Positions 53,842 to 62,823 are shown, numbered from the stretch's first letter. The stretch: DNA of 64,000 bases from Parapedobacter sp051400755 (GCF_051400755.1 NZ_JBLFFL010000007.1:62001-126000); one strand, 5' to 3'. Notes: a model not told the origin generated them from the sequence alone. Translations and numbers: made by a program.

Positions 53842-54555
53842 ATGTCCATCGAAGTAGCTGATCTGCACAAATCATACGGCACCCAACCGGCGGTGAGAGA
53901 CATTTCGTTCTCGGCCAAACCCGGAAGGATATTGGGTTTTCTCGGTCCGAACGGTGCGGGTAAATCAACCGTCATGAAGATCCTCTGCGGCAGCCTCGAA
54001 CCCACAGCCGGCAGGGTTTCCATATTCAACGTCGACGTGAAGCAGGATAGCCTCGCGGCACGGCGGCGCATCGGCTATCTGCCCGAAAACAACCCGCTTT
54101 ACTTGGATATGTATGTACATGAAACGCTGGCTTTTATTGCAGGGATACACCACATAGCCAATAAGCATAAGCGGATAGCCGAAGTCATTGCCCTAACCGG
54201 TCTGACTGCCGAACAACACAAAAAGATCAGCCAATTATCCAAGGGCTACCGGCAGCGTGTCGGCTTGGCGCAAGCCATCTTACACGATCCGGCGATACTG
54301 ATCCTCGATGAACCGACATCCGGCTTAGACCCCAATCAACTGCAGGATATCCGTGCCCTTATCAAACAGCTGGGCAGGGAAAAGACGCTGTTGTTCTCGA
54401 CCCACATCATGCAAGAGGTCGAAGCGATCTGCGACGACGTGATCATGATCAACAAAGGTAAAATCGTCGCTGACTTTCCATTGAATGAGCTTCCTGTCCG
54501 ATATCCCGATAAAACCTTGGAGTCGCTATTTATCCGATTGACCACCAGCGGTTAG
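53842..54555 (+). CDS. gldA: GldA-type ABC transporter ATP-binding protein
   Basis: A 237-residue ABC ATPase. Walker A GPNGAGKST, Q-loop area YLPENNPLY, signature LSKGYRQRVGLA, Walker B ILILDEPTSGLD and switch His in STHIM are intact. It is the ATPase partner of GldF/GldG, needed for gliding in Flavobacterium; most Sphingobacteriaceae do not glide, so the present role may be general envelope transport. Its partner fusion gene is 1.95 kb downstream, separated by a barrel protein and a nuclease gene. Confidence 0.88.
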   Translation: MSIEVADLHKSYGTQPAVRDISFSAKPGRILGFLGPNGAGKSTVMKILCGSLEPTAGRVSIFNVDVKQDSLAARRRIGYLPENNPLYLDMYVHETLAFIAGIHHIANKHKRIAEVIALTGLTAEQHKKISQLSKGYRQRVGLAQAILHDPAILILDEPTSGLDPNQLQDIRALIKQLGREKTLLFSTHIMQEVEAICDDVIMINKGKIVADFPLNELPVRYPDKTLESLFIRLTTSG

Positions 54556-54649
54556 GTGCCCTTTATTGCTATTTTTAAACAATATGAAACCTTTTGTGTT
54601 TTATCAGATAAATAGTTGTATTAATTGATCATTAATTAAACGAAAAACC

Positions 54650-55225
54650 ATGAAAAGCGTATTTTTATTTTCTGTCTTATTTTCAGCTGGTATCTTCGTT
54701 GCAAACGCACAGGATATCAATAAACCCCAGACCTCGGAAAGCGTCGGGATCACACCCGTGCAAAAGGGCAATTGGATCGTCGGCGGCAGCTTGGGTAGCT
54801 TGGGCTACAGTTTTGAGGGTGAGAATTTCAATATCAGTATAAATCCCCGCGCCGGCTACTTTATTTCGGATGGCGTGGCCATCGGTCTCGGATTGGTGGG
54901 TTCGCTGGCGACCGTGCCTGATGACGACGACGTTTGGGGATACGGTGTTTCACCATTTGTCCGCTACTACTTCCCCCAAGGTTCAAGTGCGACCGGCCGA
55001 TTTTTTGCCCAGGGTGATGTGGGCATTTCAGGCAGTTCTCCAGGTTCCGGTGCTTCACTGGCGCTGGGTGCCAATGTCGGTTATGCGCATTTTGTCACCA
55101 GTAGTGTAGCGCTGGAGGTCACCGCGGGTTATAATTACAGCAAAGCCACCGTTTCCGGATCGACCGGACAAAGCGGCTTAGGAGTAGCGCTTGGCTTCCA
55201 GGTGTATTTGCCAGGGCAGCGTTAG
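54650..55225 (+). CDS. Outer membrane beta-barrel protein
   Basis: A 191-residue exported protein; signal peptide to about 21 (VANAQ). Alternating hydrophobic strands rich in Gly and Tyr (GGSLGSLGYSFEGENFNIS, GYFISDGVAIGLGLVGS, SVALEVTAGYNYS) and a C-terminal aromatic strand indicate an eight-stranded barrel of the OmpW/OmpA-like porin group. Cargo unknown. A terminator follows at 55251. Confidence 0.8.
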   Translation: MKSVFLFSVLFSAGIFVANAQDINKPQTSESVGITPVQKGNWIVGGSLGSLGYSFEGENFNISINPRAGYFISDGVAIGLGLVGSLATVPDDDDVWGYGVSPFVRYYFPQGSSATGRFFAQGDVGISGSSPGSGASLALGANVGYAHFVTSSVALEVTAGYNYSKATVSGSTGQSGLGVALGFQVYLPGQR

Positions 55226-55250
55226 TGCGCATAAACCCTATCGAAGGATC

Positions 55251-55283
55251 AAAACACCGGCCAGATTGGTCCGGTGTTTTTTT
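55251..55283 (+). terminator. Terminator of the beta-barrel gene
   Basis: ACACCGG at 55254-55260 pairs with CCGGTGT at 55271-55277; inner CCA and TGG extend the stem; a T-run follows. Confidence 0.88.
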
Positions 55284-55449
55284 GTAAAAAGGTGTTTTTA
55301 TGAAAGTAATGTGCCCTAAACCCTACCCGTACATTTTTGGCAATTCCATAAACAACTGCTACCGATTTTAAGTACTTTTTGTGGTCCAATTGTCAGCGCC
55401 TATAGGCACTCTGCAACGGGTGCCCAGTCGCCTTCCTGTGTTTACACCT

Positions 55450-55498
55450 TTTTTGCCTACAAAAAAACTAAGTTATTTAGTTTTTTTGTAGGCAAAAA
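55450..55498. repeat. 22-bp perfect inverted repeat upstream of the Rpn nuclease gene
   Basis: Arms 55450-55471 and 55477-55498 are exact reverse complements around the five bases GTTAT. The arms contain GCCTAC and A/T-runs. The repeat ends two bases before the promoter core of the nuclease gene, so it would cover the -33 region. No similar sequence was seen at the 3' side of the gene. Confidence 0.9.
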
Positions 55499-55500
55499 CT

Positions 55501-55508
55501 TATATTTG
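55501..55508 (+). promoter_or_regulatory. -7 promoter core (TATATTTG) of the Rpn nuclease gene
   Basis: Perfect TAnnTTTG match with four bases before the ATG at 55513; predicts a leaderless mRNA. Confidence 0.55.
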
Positions 55509-55512
55509 CTTC

Positions 55513-56397
55513 ATGACCAAATTACAGCAACCTACCCTGGGAAAATTCATAGACCCTCTTACCGATTGGGGCTTTCGCCACCTCTTTGGGCAGGAGCCCA
55601 ACAAAGACATCCTGATCGAGTTTCTCAATGACTTATTTCAGGGAGAAAAGCATATTACCGAACTTGAATACGCACCTAATCAATATGATGGTGATAACGG
55701 AGAAGACAAACGTGTCATTTTCGATTTGCATTGCCGTGGTGATAACGGAGAGTATTTCATTGTGGAGATGCAACGTATCCGGCAGGATTTCTTCAAGGAC
55801 AGGGCGCTGTTCTACGTATCACGGCTCATCCAGCGACTCCTGCACAGGGGACGTGAGTCAAATGATTACCAACTACCGGAAGTCTACCTTATCGGCATCT
55901 TGGAATTCAGTATGGATACCGATGAGCAGGAGCGTTATTTTCATGATATTGCGTTGATGGAAAAGACTTCTGGAAAATTATTCTATGATAAATTGGGCTT
56001 TAAGTTTTTGGAAATCGTTAATTTTGTAAAGACGGGTGAGGCTTTGCTAAGCGATATGGATAAGTGGATGTATCTGTTGAAGCACATGAGCACCCTTGAC
56101 AAGATTCCGACCTTTTTGGACAAGCGGGTGTTCCAGCTTATCTTCAAGATATCGGAAGTAGCAAAACTAAGGAAGGAGGAACGTATGGCATACCAAGCAA
56201 GTTTAAAAGCCAAATGGGATACGCAGAATGCGTTTGATTCCGTAAGGAGAGAAGCAAAAGAAGAAGCCAGTTTTCATTTTGTAAAAAACCTACTGTTCAA
56301 CACTGATTTTAATGATGCCAAAATCGCGGAGTTGGCTTCCGTTTCTTTGGACTTCATTCGGAAAGTCCGCGCCGATTTAGCTGAGAAAAAGAAATAG
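55513..56397 (+). CDS. Rpn family recombination-promoting nuclease/putative transposase
   Basis: A 294-residue protein of the PD-(D/E)xK transposase-like family. The N-terminus KFIDPLTDWGFRHLFGQEPN and the catalytic strand VIFDLHCRGDNGEYFIVEMQ are diagnostic: Asp71, Glu85 and Gln87 take the active positions. The C-terminal ELASVSLDFIRKVRADL repeat-like helix is typical. Rpn proteins nick DNA and promote recA-independent recombination. The gene looks more A+T rich than its neighbours and interrupts the gldA-gldFG region, so it is likely a mobile addition. Confidence 0.88.
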   Translation: MTKLQQPTLGKFIDPLTDWGFRHLFGQEPNKDILIEFLNDLFQGEKHITELEYAPNQYDGDNGEDKRVIFDLHCRGDNGEYFIVEMQRIRQDFFKDRALFYVSRLIQRLLHRGRESNDYQLPEVYLIGILEFSMDTDEQERYFHDIALMEKTSGKLFYDKLGFKFLEIVNFVKTGEALLSDMDKWMYLLKHMSTLDKIPTFLDKRVFQLIFKISEVAKLRKEERMAYQASLKAKWDTQNAFDSVRREAKEEASFHFVKNLLFNTDFNDAKIAELASVSLDFIRKVRADLAEKKK

Positions 56398-56504
56398 CCT
56401 GCGGCTTGACGCCGGCAGCGATAGCGTAAAATGTTACTTGCTTAATGACCTGCCAAAGATGCCAATAAGTTTTGCTATTTTCGGAGCGTTAAAGCACCAA
56501 ACAA

Positions 56505-58919
56505 TTGCTGAGCATCTACAAAAAAGAAATCGCTGCATATTTCAATTCGCTGACCGGCTATCTGGCCATTGGCTTGTTTCTATCGGTCACCGGCCTGCTC
56601 CTGTGGGTATTTCCGGACACGAGTATCCTCTCCAACGGTTACGCATCGCTCGAAACATTCTTTCAGCTCAGCCCGTACCTTTTCATGCTGCTCATTCCGG
56701 CCATTACGATGCGGAGCATCGCGGGCGAAAAAAACGAGGGCACTTGGGAGCTGTTGCTTACCCGGCCGCTGTCCATGTGGCACATCATACTGGGCAAATA
56801 CCTGGGTAGCGTCACCATTGTTGTACTGGCGCTGTTACCGACACTGATCTACAGCTATTCGCTGTATTGCCTGGCCCAACCTGTAGGCAACGTGGATACC
56901 GGAGCGGTGATCGGCTCGTATGTAGGATTGTTGCTACTGGGATTGGCGTTCACCGCGGTCGGCATATTTGCTTCGGCACTAAGCAAAAACCCCATCGTGG
57001 CATTCCTGATCGCGCTGCTCCTGTGTTTCTTGCTTTTTTATGCGTTTGATGCATTAAGCGGCTTGTCGCTTATTTCGGCGTATGCATATACGGTATCCTT
57101 ACTCGGCGTGCAATCCCATTATGAGGCTGTCAGCCGGGGGGTGTTGGATACGCGTGATCTCCTCTATTTCCTCAGTATTACAGCGTTGTTCCTCTGTGCC
57201 GCCCGCCTGTTGGTGACGAGGTATCGAAAAAATAGCAGGCAGCTATGGTGGCGAGGCCTGGGTGGGATGATCGTCATACTACTGGCGAACTCCTTGGCTT
57301 CCTACTACTTTGGCCGAATTGATTTTACGGCTGAAAAGCGCTTTACACTGTCCCCTCTAGCGAAACGCACGATGAGCACCCTCCCGGAGGGCGTGCACAT
57401 CACCGTCCTGCTCGATGGTAAACTCCCGGCGGGTTTCACGCGGCTGAAAAGGGCAACAACCGATCTCTTAAGCGACCTAAAGGCATATTCGGCCGGCAAG
57501 TTGACCTTCCGCGTCATCAATCCGATGGACGGCGATCCCTCACAGCAACAGGAAACTACCGAAGCGCTGGCCGAGCGGGGCGTACACCCGACCAATCTGA
57601 ATGTCCGCACGGAGACCGGACTTACCCAGCAACTGGTGTTCCCGGCAGCGCTGGTCACCTTCGGTGAAGAGGAGATACCGGTGACCCTTTTGCAAAACCG
57701 CATGGGAGCATCTCCTGAAGACGTATTGAACAACTCCGTGCAAAACCTAGAATATGCCCTGATATCGGCCCTTCGTAAGGTTACATCCGGAGGCCGACCG
57801 CTGGTGGGTTTTACGGAAGGTCATGGCGAACTGGACAACCTGCAGCTCTACGACGCTACGCAAAGCCTGATGAACGGCTATCAGGTCGGATTTGTAAACC
57901 TCGATAGCATCAACCCCGAAGGGCTCAGCCAGCTGGACGCGCTCGTCATCGCTAAGCCGATCCAGCCGTTTACCGAAGCTGAAAAATATAAGATCAATCA
58001 ATACGTGATGAACGGCGGAAGCGTATTGTGGGCGATTGATCAGGTCGATGCCGACTTAGATAGTTTACGCGCCACGGGCGACCAAACCGTGGTGGCAAGG
58101 CGGCTCAACCTTGATGATATGCTATTTACCTATGGCATACGGTTCAACTACAAGCTGATTGCCGATATGAACTGCGGACAAATTCCGTTGACGGTGGGGA
58201 ACATGGGTAACCAGGCGCAGATCGAGTTAGCACCTTGGCTTTTTTACCCGATTTTTGTGCCCATGACCGCCCATCCGATACTCAAAAACCTGGATGGCAT
58301 CCGCAGTGAATTTGCCGGCACGCTGGATACGGTAGCGGCGCCTGGCGTACGCAAGGAGATCATCCTCCATTCATCACCATTCTCCAGGTTGCTCAATATC
58401 CCTGCTACTATCTCCCTGCAGCTGGTGGAAGAGGAACCCGATCCGGCACAATTTAAGAACCAACCCTATCCTGTTGCGGCCTTGCTGGAAGGTAAATTCA
58501 CCTCGGTATTTGCCAATCGGCCGGTACCGCAGGGAGTCGATGCCGCAGTAGCCGTGCCCGAATCGGGGAAACCCGCTAAGATGATCGCCATCGCCGACGG
58601 CGATGTATTCAAAGGGGAAGTCAACCCCACAGACGGATCGCCTTATCCATTGGGCTGGGACCGATATACGGGGCAGCAATATGGAAACAAATCCTTCCTG
58701 CTTAATGCCATAGACTACCTTGCGGATGATACGGGTATCATCGCACTGCGCGAAAAAGAAGTCAAACTACGCTTGCTGAATCCCATTAAGGTGAAAGAGG
58801 AACGCATCTATTGGCAACTGTTCAATGTAGCCGTTCCGCTTATCGTCTTGCTTTCGTTCGGATTGGCGCAGCAATACCTCCGGAAACGGAGATATGGCCG
58901 TATCCCACTGGTGAAGTAA
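56505..58919 (+). CDS. GldF-GldG fusion: ABC permease joined to substrate-binding-type protein
   Basis: One continuous 804-residue frame. Residues 1-240 are a GldF-like permease with six helices (KKEIAAYFNSLTGYLAIG, EKNEGTWELLLTRPLS). Residues about 245-804 are GldG-like: a helix at about 252-270, the FTAEKRFTLSP start of the periplasmic domain, VGFTEGHGELDN, and a final helix at about 775-793. In Flavobacterium these are two genes. The start is TTG at 56505, as no ATG fits. It probably works with GldA. Confidence 0.87.
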   Translation: MLSIYKKEIAAYFNSLTGYLAIGLFLSVTGLLLWVFPDTSILSNGYASLETFFQLSPYLFMLLIPAITMRSIAGEKNEGTWELLLTRPLSMWHIILGKYLGSVTIVVLALLPTLIYSYSLYCLAQPVGNVDTGAVIGSYVGLLLLGLAFTAVGIFASALSKNPIVAFLIALLLCFLLFYAFDALSGLSLISAYAYTVSLLGVQSHYEAVSRGVLDTRDLLYFLSITALFLCAARLLVTRYRKNSRQLWWRGLGGMIVILLANSLASYYFGRIDFTAEKRFTLSPLAKRTMSTLPEGVHITVLLDGKLPAGFTRLKRATTDLLSDLKAYSAGKLTFRVINPMDGDPSQQQETTEALAERGVHPTNLNVRTETGLTQQLVFPAALVTFGEEEIPVTLLQNRMGASPEDVLNNSVQNLEYALISALRKVTSGGRPLVGFTEGHGELDNLQLYDATQSLMNGYQVGFVNLDSINPEGLSQLDALVIAKPIQPFTEAEKYKINQYVMNGGSVLWAIDQVDADLDSLRATGDQTVVARRLNLDDMLFTYGIRFNYKLIADMNCGQIPLTVGNMGNQAQIELAPWLFYPIFVPMTAHPILKNLDGIRSEFAGTLDTVAAPGVRKEIILHSSPFSRLLNIPATISLQLVEEEPDPAQFKNQPYPVAALLEGKFTSVFANRPVPQGVDAAVAVPESGKPAKMIAIADGDVFKGEVNPTDGSPYPLGWDRYTGQQYGNKSFLLNAIDYLADDTGIIALREKEVKLRLLNPIKVKEERIYWQLFNVAVPLIVLLSFGLAQQYLRKRRYGRIPLVK

Positions 58920-59019
58920 GCAGGTCGACACTTATTGCATCAGGTCATTAATTTATTCAATTTAGACAACTAATTGCTTTTTCTTTTTATTTTCGCCATT
59001 ATGAACGGTGCATAACGGA

Positions 59020-59832
59020 ATGCAAAGCTACGTAAATAGGTATTACATTACAGAAGTTGACCGGTATCCGGATACCATTTATTGCCATCATGCGGTGATG
59101 GGCGAAAAATTTATTCCAGAGCATGAGCACAAGAAAGGCCAATTTCTCTACACGGAAGGCGGGGTCGTGTACCTCAATACGCTGGAGCACTCGTACTTCT
59201 TACCTGCGCGGCATTATATCTGGATTCCGGCAGGTGTACGGCACAGCATCCATCCCAGTTCGCCAGAAGTGATCATGCGCAATCTGTATTTTCCGGTAAC
59301 GTTATGTGACGACCCCTTCTTCGCGCAAACGGCAATCTATCCGGTAAGTGACCTGCTGATGGAATTGATGATGTTTACCAATCGATGGAACGGCAATATC
59401 CGGCCGGAGGAAGAAAACCGGTATAGTATCGCTAAAGCCTTCAAAATGTTATTACCGGAACTCAGCAGGGGAGCACTGCCGCTAGCGTTGCCCTATCCGG
59501 ACGATGCACGGCTCGTGAAAATCGTCGAGTATCTGGATAAACGCGTGGGGAATAATATCGGGTTTAAGCAGGTGGCCGACCATTTCGGGATCAGCGAACG
59601 TACCTTGGCCCGTCTCTTCCAAAAAGAGCTTGACATGTCTTTTATCCAGTACTTTACCATTCTGCGGATGTTGAAAGGCCTGAAACTGCTGCTTGATGAC
59701 AAACTCAGTATAAACGAAGTGGCTTCAAAAGTAGGATACAGCAGCTTGCCCACATTCAGCAACACCTTCACCAAAATAGTGGGCGTAAGACCCAGTGAAT
59801 ATATCAAGCACCGCGGATTGTGGGACAAGTAA
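59020..59832 (+). CDS. AraC family transcriptional regulator
   Basis: A 270-residue regulator. Residues about 15-120 are a cupin sensor domain (FIPEHEHKKGQFLYTEGGVV, IWIPAGVRHSI). Residues about 165-265 are the AraC DNA-binding domain with two helix-turn-helices: FKQVADHFGISERTLARLFQ and INEVASKVGYSSLPTFSNTF. Ligand unknown. ATG at 59020 is preferred to GTG at 59008. The DUF1080 gene starts 46 bases later and may be a target. Confidence 0.9.
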   Translation: MQSYVNRYYITEVDRYPDTIYCHHAVMGEKFIPEHEHKKGQFLYTEGGVVYLNTLEHSYFLPARHYIWIPAGVRHSIHPSSPEVIMRNLYFPVTLCDDPFFAQTAIYPVSDLLMELMMFTNRWNGNIRPEEENRYSIAKAFKMLLPELSRGALPLALPYPDDARLVKIVEYLDKRVGNNIGFKQVADHFGISERTLARLFQKELDMSFIQYFTILRMLKGLKLLLDDKLSINEVASKVGYSSLPTFSNTFTKIVGVRPSEYIKHRGLWDK

Positions 59833-59878
59833 ATTATGATTATCTTCATCACCTCGAACGAACGTTAACTATAAATAA

Positions 59879-60721
59879 ATGAAAGCAACCCTTATCATCG
59901 CGGCGACAGTGGCCTCTGCAATTGCCATGTGTACCGACACGACCGACCGCCCGGAATGGATACAGCTCTTTAACGGAAAGGACCTCAATGACTGGACCGT
60001 AAAGATTGCTAAACACGAGGTGGGTGAAAACTATGCCAATACCTTCCGGGTGGAGGATAGCCTGTTAAAGGTGCGGTATGACGGTTATACCGACTTTGAT
60101 TTCCAATACGGCCACATTCATTACAACACGCCTTATTCGGCGTACCTCCTCCGGGTAGAATATCGCTTTGTCGGCGAGCAGGCACCTGCCGGGGAAGGAT
60201 GGGCATGGCGCAACAGCGGGGCGATGCTGCACGGGCAGGACCCTAAAACCATGTTGAAGGACCAGGACTTCCCGATTTCCATCGAAGGTCAGCTACTTGG
60301 CGGGGACGGCACCAACGAGCGGACGACCAGCAACCTGTGTACACCAGGCACCAATGTGTTCATGGAAGTGGACGGTGAATTGTTCACGCCTCACTGCATC
60401 AACTCCAATTCGAAAACGTATCATGGGGATCAATGGGTCACGGCCGAATTTCTGGTGCTGGCAGACTCGGTGGTGCACCATATCTTGGAAGGCGATACGG
60501 TACTCACCTATTATAAGCCGCAGATCGGCGGTGGAAATGTGTCCAATTACGACCCTGCTGTAAAACAGGATGGGAAACCGCTCAAAAGCGGATACATTTC
60601 ATTGCAGAGCGAAAGCCATCCCATTGATTTCCGAAAGGTAGAGTTGCTGGATCTGGAGCCGTACATGCATGACCAAGCCAAATTGAGGCAGGTGCTCGAG
60701 CAGGTTAGCGGAGGTGAGTGA
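59879..60721 (+). CDS. DUF1080 (3-keto-disaccharide hydrolase-like) protein
   Basis: A 280-residue exported protein with a jelly-roll fold of the DUF1080 family (IQLFNGKDLNDWTVKIAKHE, FRVEDSLLKVRYDGYTDFDF, GYISLQSESHPIDFRKVELL). Some members hydrolyse 3-keto sugars; others only bind. The signal ends near AIAMC, a weak lipobox. The stop codon TGA (60719-60721) is the first three bases of a 7-bp repeat array, so repeat changes could alter the C-terminus. Confidence 0.88.
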   Translation: MKATLIIAATVASAIAMCTDTTDRPEWIQLFNGKDLNDWTVKIAKHEVGENYANTFRVEDSLLKVRYDGYTDFDFQYGHIHYNTPYSAYLLRVEYRFVGEQAPAGEGWAWRNSGAMLHGQDPKTMLKDQDFPISIEGQLLGGDGTNERTTSNLCTPGTNVFMEVDGELFTPHCINSNSKTYHGDQWVTAEFLVLADSVVHHILEGDTVLTYYKPQIGGGNVSNYDPAVKQDGKPLKSGYISLQSESHPIDFRKVELLDLEPYMHDQAKLRQVLEQVSGGE

Positions 60722-60746
60722 TTGGTGATTGGTGATTGGTGATTGC
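60719..60746. repeat. Array of 7-bp repeats (TGATTGG)
   Basis: Three exact TGATTGG units and one TGATTGC lie at 60719-60746; the first unit contains the stop codon of the DUF1080 gene. A degenerate GGTTGGT follows. Confidence 0.88.
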
Positions 60747-60776
60747 TGACGGGTGGTTGGTAATCGACCAGATACA

Positions 60777-60808
60777 AAAAAACCGCCTTGGAGCCAAGGC
60801 GGTTTTTT
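60777..60808. terminator. Bidirectional terminator between the DUF1080 gene and rpsT
   Basis: AACCGCCTTG and CAAGGCGGTT form a strong stem around GAGC with A- and T-runs on the two sides, serving both convergent genes. Confidence 0.93.
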
Positions 60809-60828
60809 CATGTATTGTATCTGTAGTA

Positions 60829-61083
60829 TTATGACAAGCTATTCACTAATTTGGTCAGCTTCGACTTGTTGTTAGAAGCTTTGTTTTTATGGATGACACT
60901 TTTCTTAGCCAAACGGTCGAGCATGGAAATCACCCGCGGCAACAGGGTTTTTGCCTCTTCTGCGTTGGTTGTCGTCCTTAATTTCTTAATTGCGTTACGC
61001 GTTGTTTTCGCTTGGTAACGGTTCCTCAGACGCTTCGCAGCGTTGGAGCGAATTCTTTTTAATGCTGATTTATGATTTGCCAT
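60829..61083 (-). CDS. rpsT: 30S ribosomal protein S20
   Basis: An 84-residue basic protein beginning MANHKSALKRIRSNAAKRLR, the standard S20 N-terminus, and ending in the conserved helix (VIHKNKASNNKSKLTKLVNS). It binds 16S rRNA at the body of the small subunit. Lone gene with its own promoter at 61123-61130 and terminator. Confidence 0.97.
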   Translation of the reverse strand: MANHKSALKRIRSNAAKRLRNRYQAKTTRNAIKKLRTTTNAEEAKTLLPRVISMLDRLAKKSVIHKNKASNNKSKLTKLVNSLS

Positions 61084-61122
61084 CTACTTTAGCTATTTTT
61101 TCCTTCTATATTTTTCAGACCG

Positions 61123-61130
61123 CAAAGTTA
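61123..61130 (-). promoter_or_regulatory. -7 promoter core (TAACTTTG) of rpsT
   Basis: Perfect TAnnTTTG match on the minus strand, 39 bases before the ATG. Confidence 0.6.
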
Positions 61131-61185
61131 CCACCTTCTTTTCAATATTCAAAACAAATCGCACAAAATTTCAAATTGCGATCGC

Positions 61186-61193
61186 TACCTTTG
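61186..61193 (+). promoter_or_regulatory. -7 promoter core (TACCTTTG) of the SpoU methyltransferase gene
   Basis: Perfect TAnnTTTG match four bases before the ATG at 61198; predicts a leaderless mRNA. Confidence 0.55.
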
Positions 61194-61197
61194 TCCT

Positions 61198-61749
61198 ATG
61201 CACGTAAAGTTATCCATGGAGCAACTGCAGCGGCCATCCGTAGCAGATTTTAAAGCGCAGGAAAAACTACCGGTGGTGTTGGTGCTCGACAATGTACGGA
61301 GCATGCATAACGTCGGTTCCGCTTTCCGGACGGCGGATGCCTTCGCCCTTGAGCGACTGATCCTATGCGGCATCACGGGCACCCCACCCCACCGGGAAAT
61401 CGAAAAGACCGCCCTTGGTGCCACACAGTCCGTAGCGTGGGACCATGCTAACGACACCCTGCATGCCATCAAGCAGCTCCGTGAGGCGGGTTATCGCATC
61501 CTGGCGGTAGAGCAGGCCAAGGGCAGCATCCCGCTCCAGCAATTTGCACCGGTTCTAACCGAAAAATACGCGCTTGTATTCGGCAATGAAGTACACGGTG
61601 TGGCCGAAAAGGTCATGGAAGTTGTAGATGGCTGCATCGAAATTCCGCAATCAGGCACCAAGCATTCCCTCAATATCGCAGTGTCCGTGGGCATCGTGCT
61701 GTGGGACATTTACGCCAAGCTACGCCTCCACCATACGCGAGGCGTTTAG
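61198..61749 (+). CDS. TrmH/SpoU family RNA methyltransferase
   Basis: A 183-residue SPOUT 2'-O-methyltransferase without the usual N-terminal RNA-binding extension. Motif 1 is VRSMHNVGSAFRTADAF, motif 2 LVFGNEVHGV and motif 3 IPQSGTKHSLNIAVSVGIVLW; together they form the knotted SAM site and catalytic Arg/Ser. The target (tRNA or rRNA ribose) is not predictable. Confidence 0.92.
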   Translation: MHVKLSMEQLQRPSVADFKAQEKLPVVLVLDNVRSMHNVGSAFRTADAFALERLILCGITGTPPHREIEKTALGATQSVAWDHANDTLHAIKQLREAGYRILAVEQAKGSIPLQQFAPVLTEKYALVFGNEVHGVAEKVMEVVDGCIEIPQSGTKHSLNIAVSVGIVLWDIYAKLRLHHTRGV

Positions 61750-61863
61750 TCTTGTTCAAAATGCGTTCACTTTTCGTCTCAAAGCCTTAAGTTTCGTCTG
61801 CACCAGCTGTCCTTTAGCGGTTGATGAGAGACCGATAAATTTGCATATAAATGCAATTTTATC

Positions 61864-61871
61864 TATGTTTG
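61864..61871 (+). promoter_or_regulatory. -7 promoter core (TATGTTTG) of sucD
   Basis: Perfect TAnnTTTG match, 20 bases before the ATG at 61892. A 6-bp dyad TTGCAT-ATAA-ATGCAA at 61841-61856 lies just upstream. Confidence 0.6.
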
Positions 61872-61891
61872 CGGTGCAAAAAACCAGAACA

Positions 61892-62770
61892 ATGAGCGTA
61901 TTAGTAAATAAGGATTCAAAAGTAATCGTACAAGGCTTCACCGGCAACGAGGGCACCTATCATGCATCGCAAATGATTGAATATGGCACCAATGTAGTCG
62001 GTGGTGTGACACCTGGTAAGGGCGGTCAGGCACACCTGGATCGTCCGGTATTCAATACGGTGCAGGAAGCCGTTGACAAAACCGGGGCCAATGTCTCCAT
62101 CATTTTCGTTCCGCCGGCCTTTGCCGCAGACGCCATCATGGAAGCGGCAGCAGCTGGTATCGGGGTCATTGTGTGCATTACCGAAGGGATCCCCACCAAG
62201 GATATGATCCAGGTGAAGTCATACCTAAGCGACAAAAACTCACGGCTTATCGGACCGAACTGTCCCGGCGTCATCACCGCCGATGAAGCCAAAATCGGGA
62301 TCATGCCCGGTTTTATTTTCAAAAAAGGCACAGTGGGCATTGTATCCAAATCGGGCACGCTCACGTATGAAGCGGTGGACCAAACGGTCAAAGCGGGATT
62401 GGGCATCACCACCGCCATCGGTATCGGCGGCGACCCGATTATCGGCACTACCACCAAAGAAGCCGTGGAATTGCTGATGAATGATCCCGAGACGGAAGGC
62501 ATCATTGTCATCGGCGAGATCGGCGGAGGCATGGAAGCGGAGGCTGCCAATTGGATCAAGGAACATGGCACCAAACCCGTTGTAGGCTTTATTGCTGGAC
62601 AGACCGCGCCTCCGGGACGTCGCATGGGTCATGCCGGAGCCATCGTTGGCGGCGCAGACGACACTGCAGCGGCTAAGATGAAAATCATGCGCGAATGCGG
62701 CATCCGCGTAGTCGAGTCTCCGGCTGAAATCGGCAAAGCCATGGCGGAAGAGTTGGCCGTAAAAGCATAG
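61892..62770 (+). CDS. sucD: Succinyl-CoA ligase (ADP/GDP-forming), alpha subunit
   Basis: A 292-residue subunit starting MSVLVNKDSKVIVQGFTGNE. The CoA-binding GFTGNEGTYHASQMIEYG, IGPNCPGVITADE, SKSGTLTYEA and the phosphohistidine loop GHAGAIVGG are complete. It makes ATP or GTP from succinyl-CoA in the TCA cycle; the beta subunit gene is not in view. The promoter core at 61864 supports this start rather than upstream extensions. A terminator follows at 62795. Confidence 0.96.
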   Translation: MSVLVNKDSKVIVQGFTGNEGTYHASQMIEYGTNVVGGVTPGKGGQAHLDRPVFNTVQEAVDKTGANVSIIFVPPAFAADAIMEAAAAGIGVIVCITEGIPTKDMIQVKSYLSDKNSRLIGPNCPGVITADEAKIGIMPGFIFKKGTVGIVSKSGTLTYEAVDQTVKAGLGITTAIGIGGDPIIGTTTKEAVELLMNDPETEGIIVIGEIGGGMEAEAANWIKEHGTKPVVGFIAGQTAPPGRRMGHAGAIVGGADDTAAAKMKIMRECGIRVVESPAEIGKAMAEELAVKA

Positions 62771-62794
62771 ATTAGCACATTTTTACTGATGGAT

Positions 62795-62823
62795 AAAAAG
62801 GCACCTCGAACAGGTGCCTTTTT
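62795..62823 (+). terminator. Terminator of sucD
   Basis: AAAAAGGCACCT and AGGTGCCTTTTT are perfect arms around CGAAC, directly after sucD. Confidence 0.93.

Noticed and set aside
55226..56504. Rpn gene with inverted repeat as a complete insertion sequence
   Set aside because: The inverted repeat is a single hairpin on one side; no matching end or target duplication is visible on the other side.
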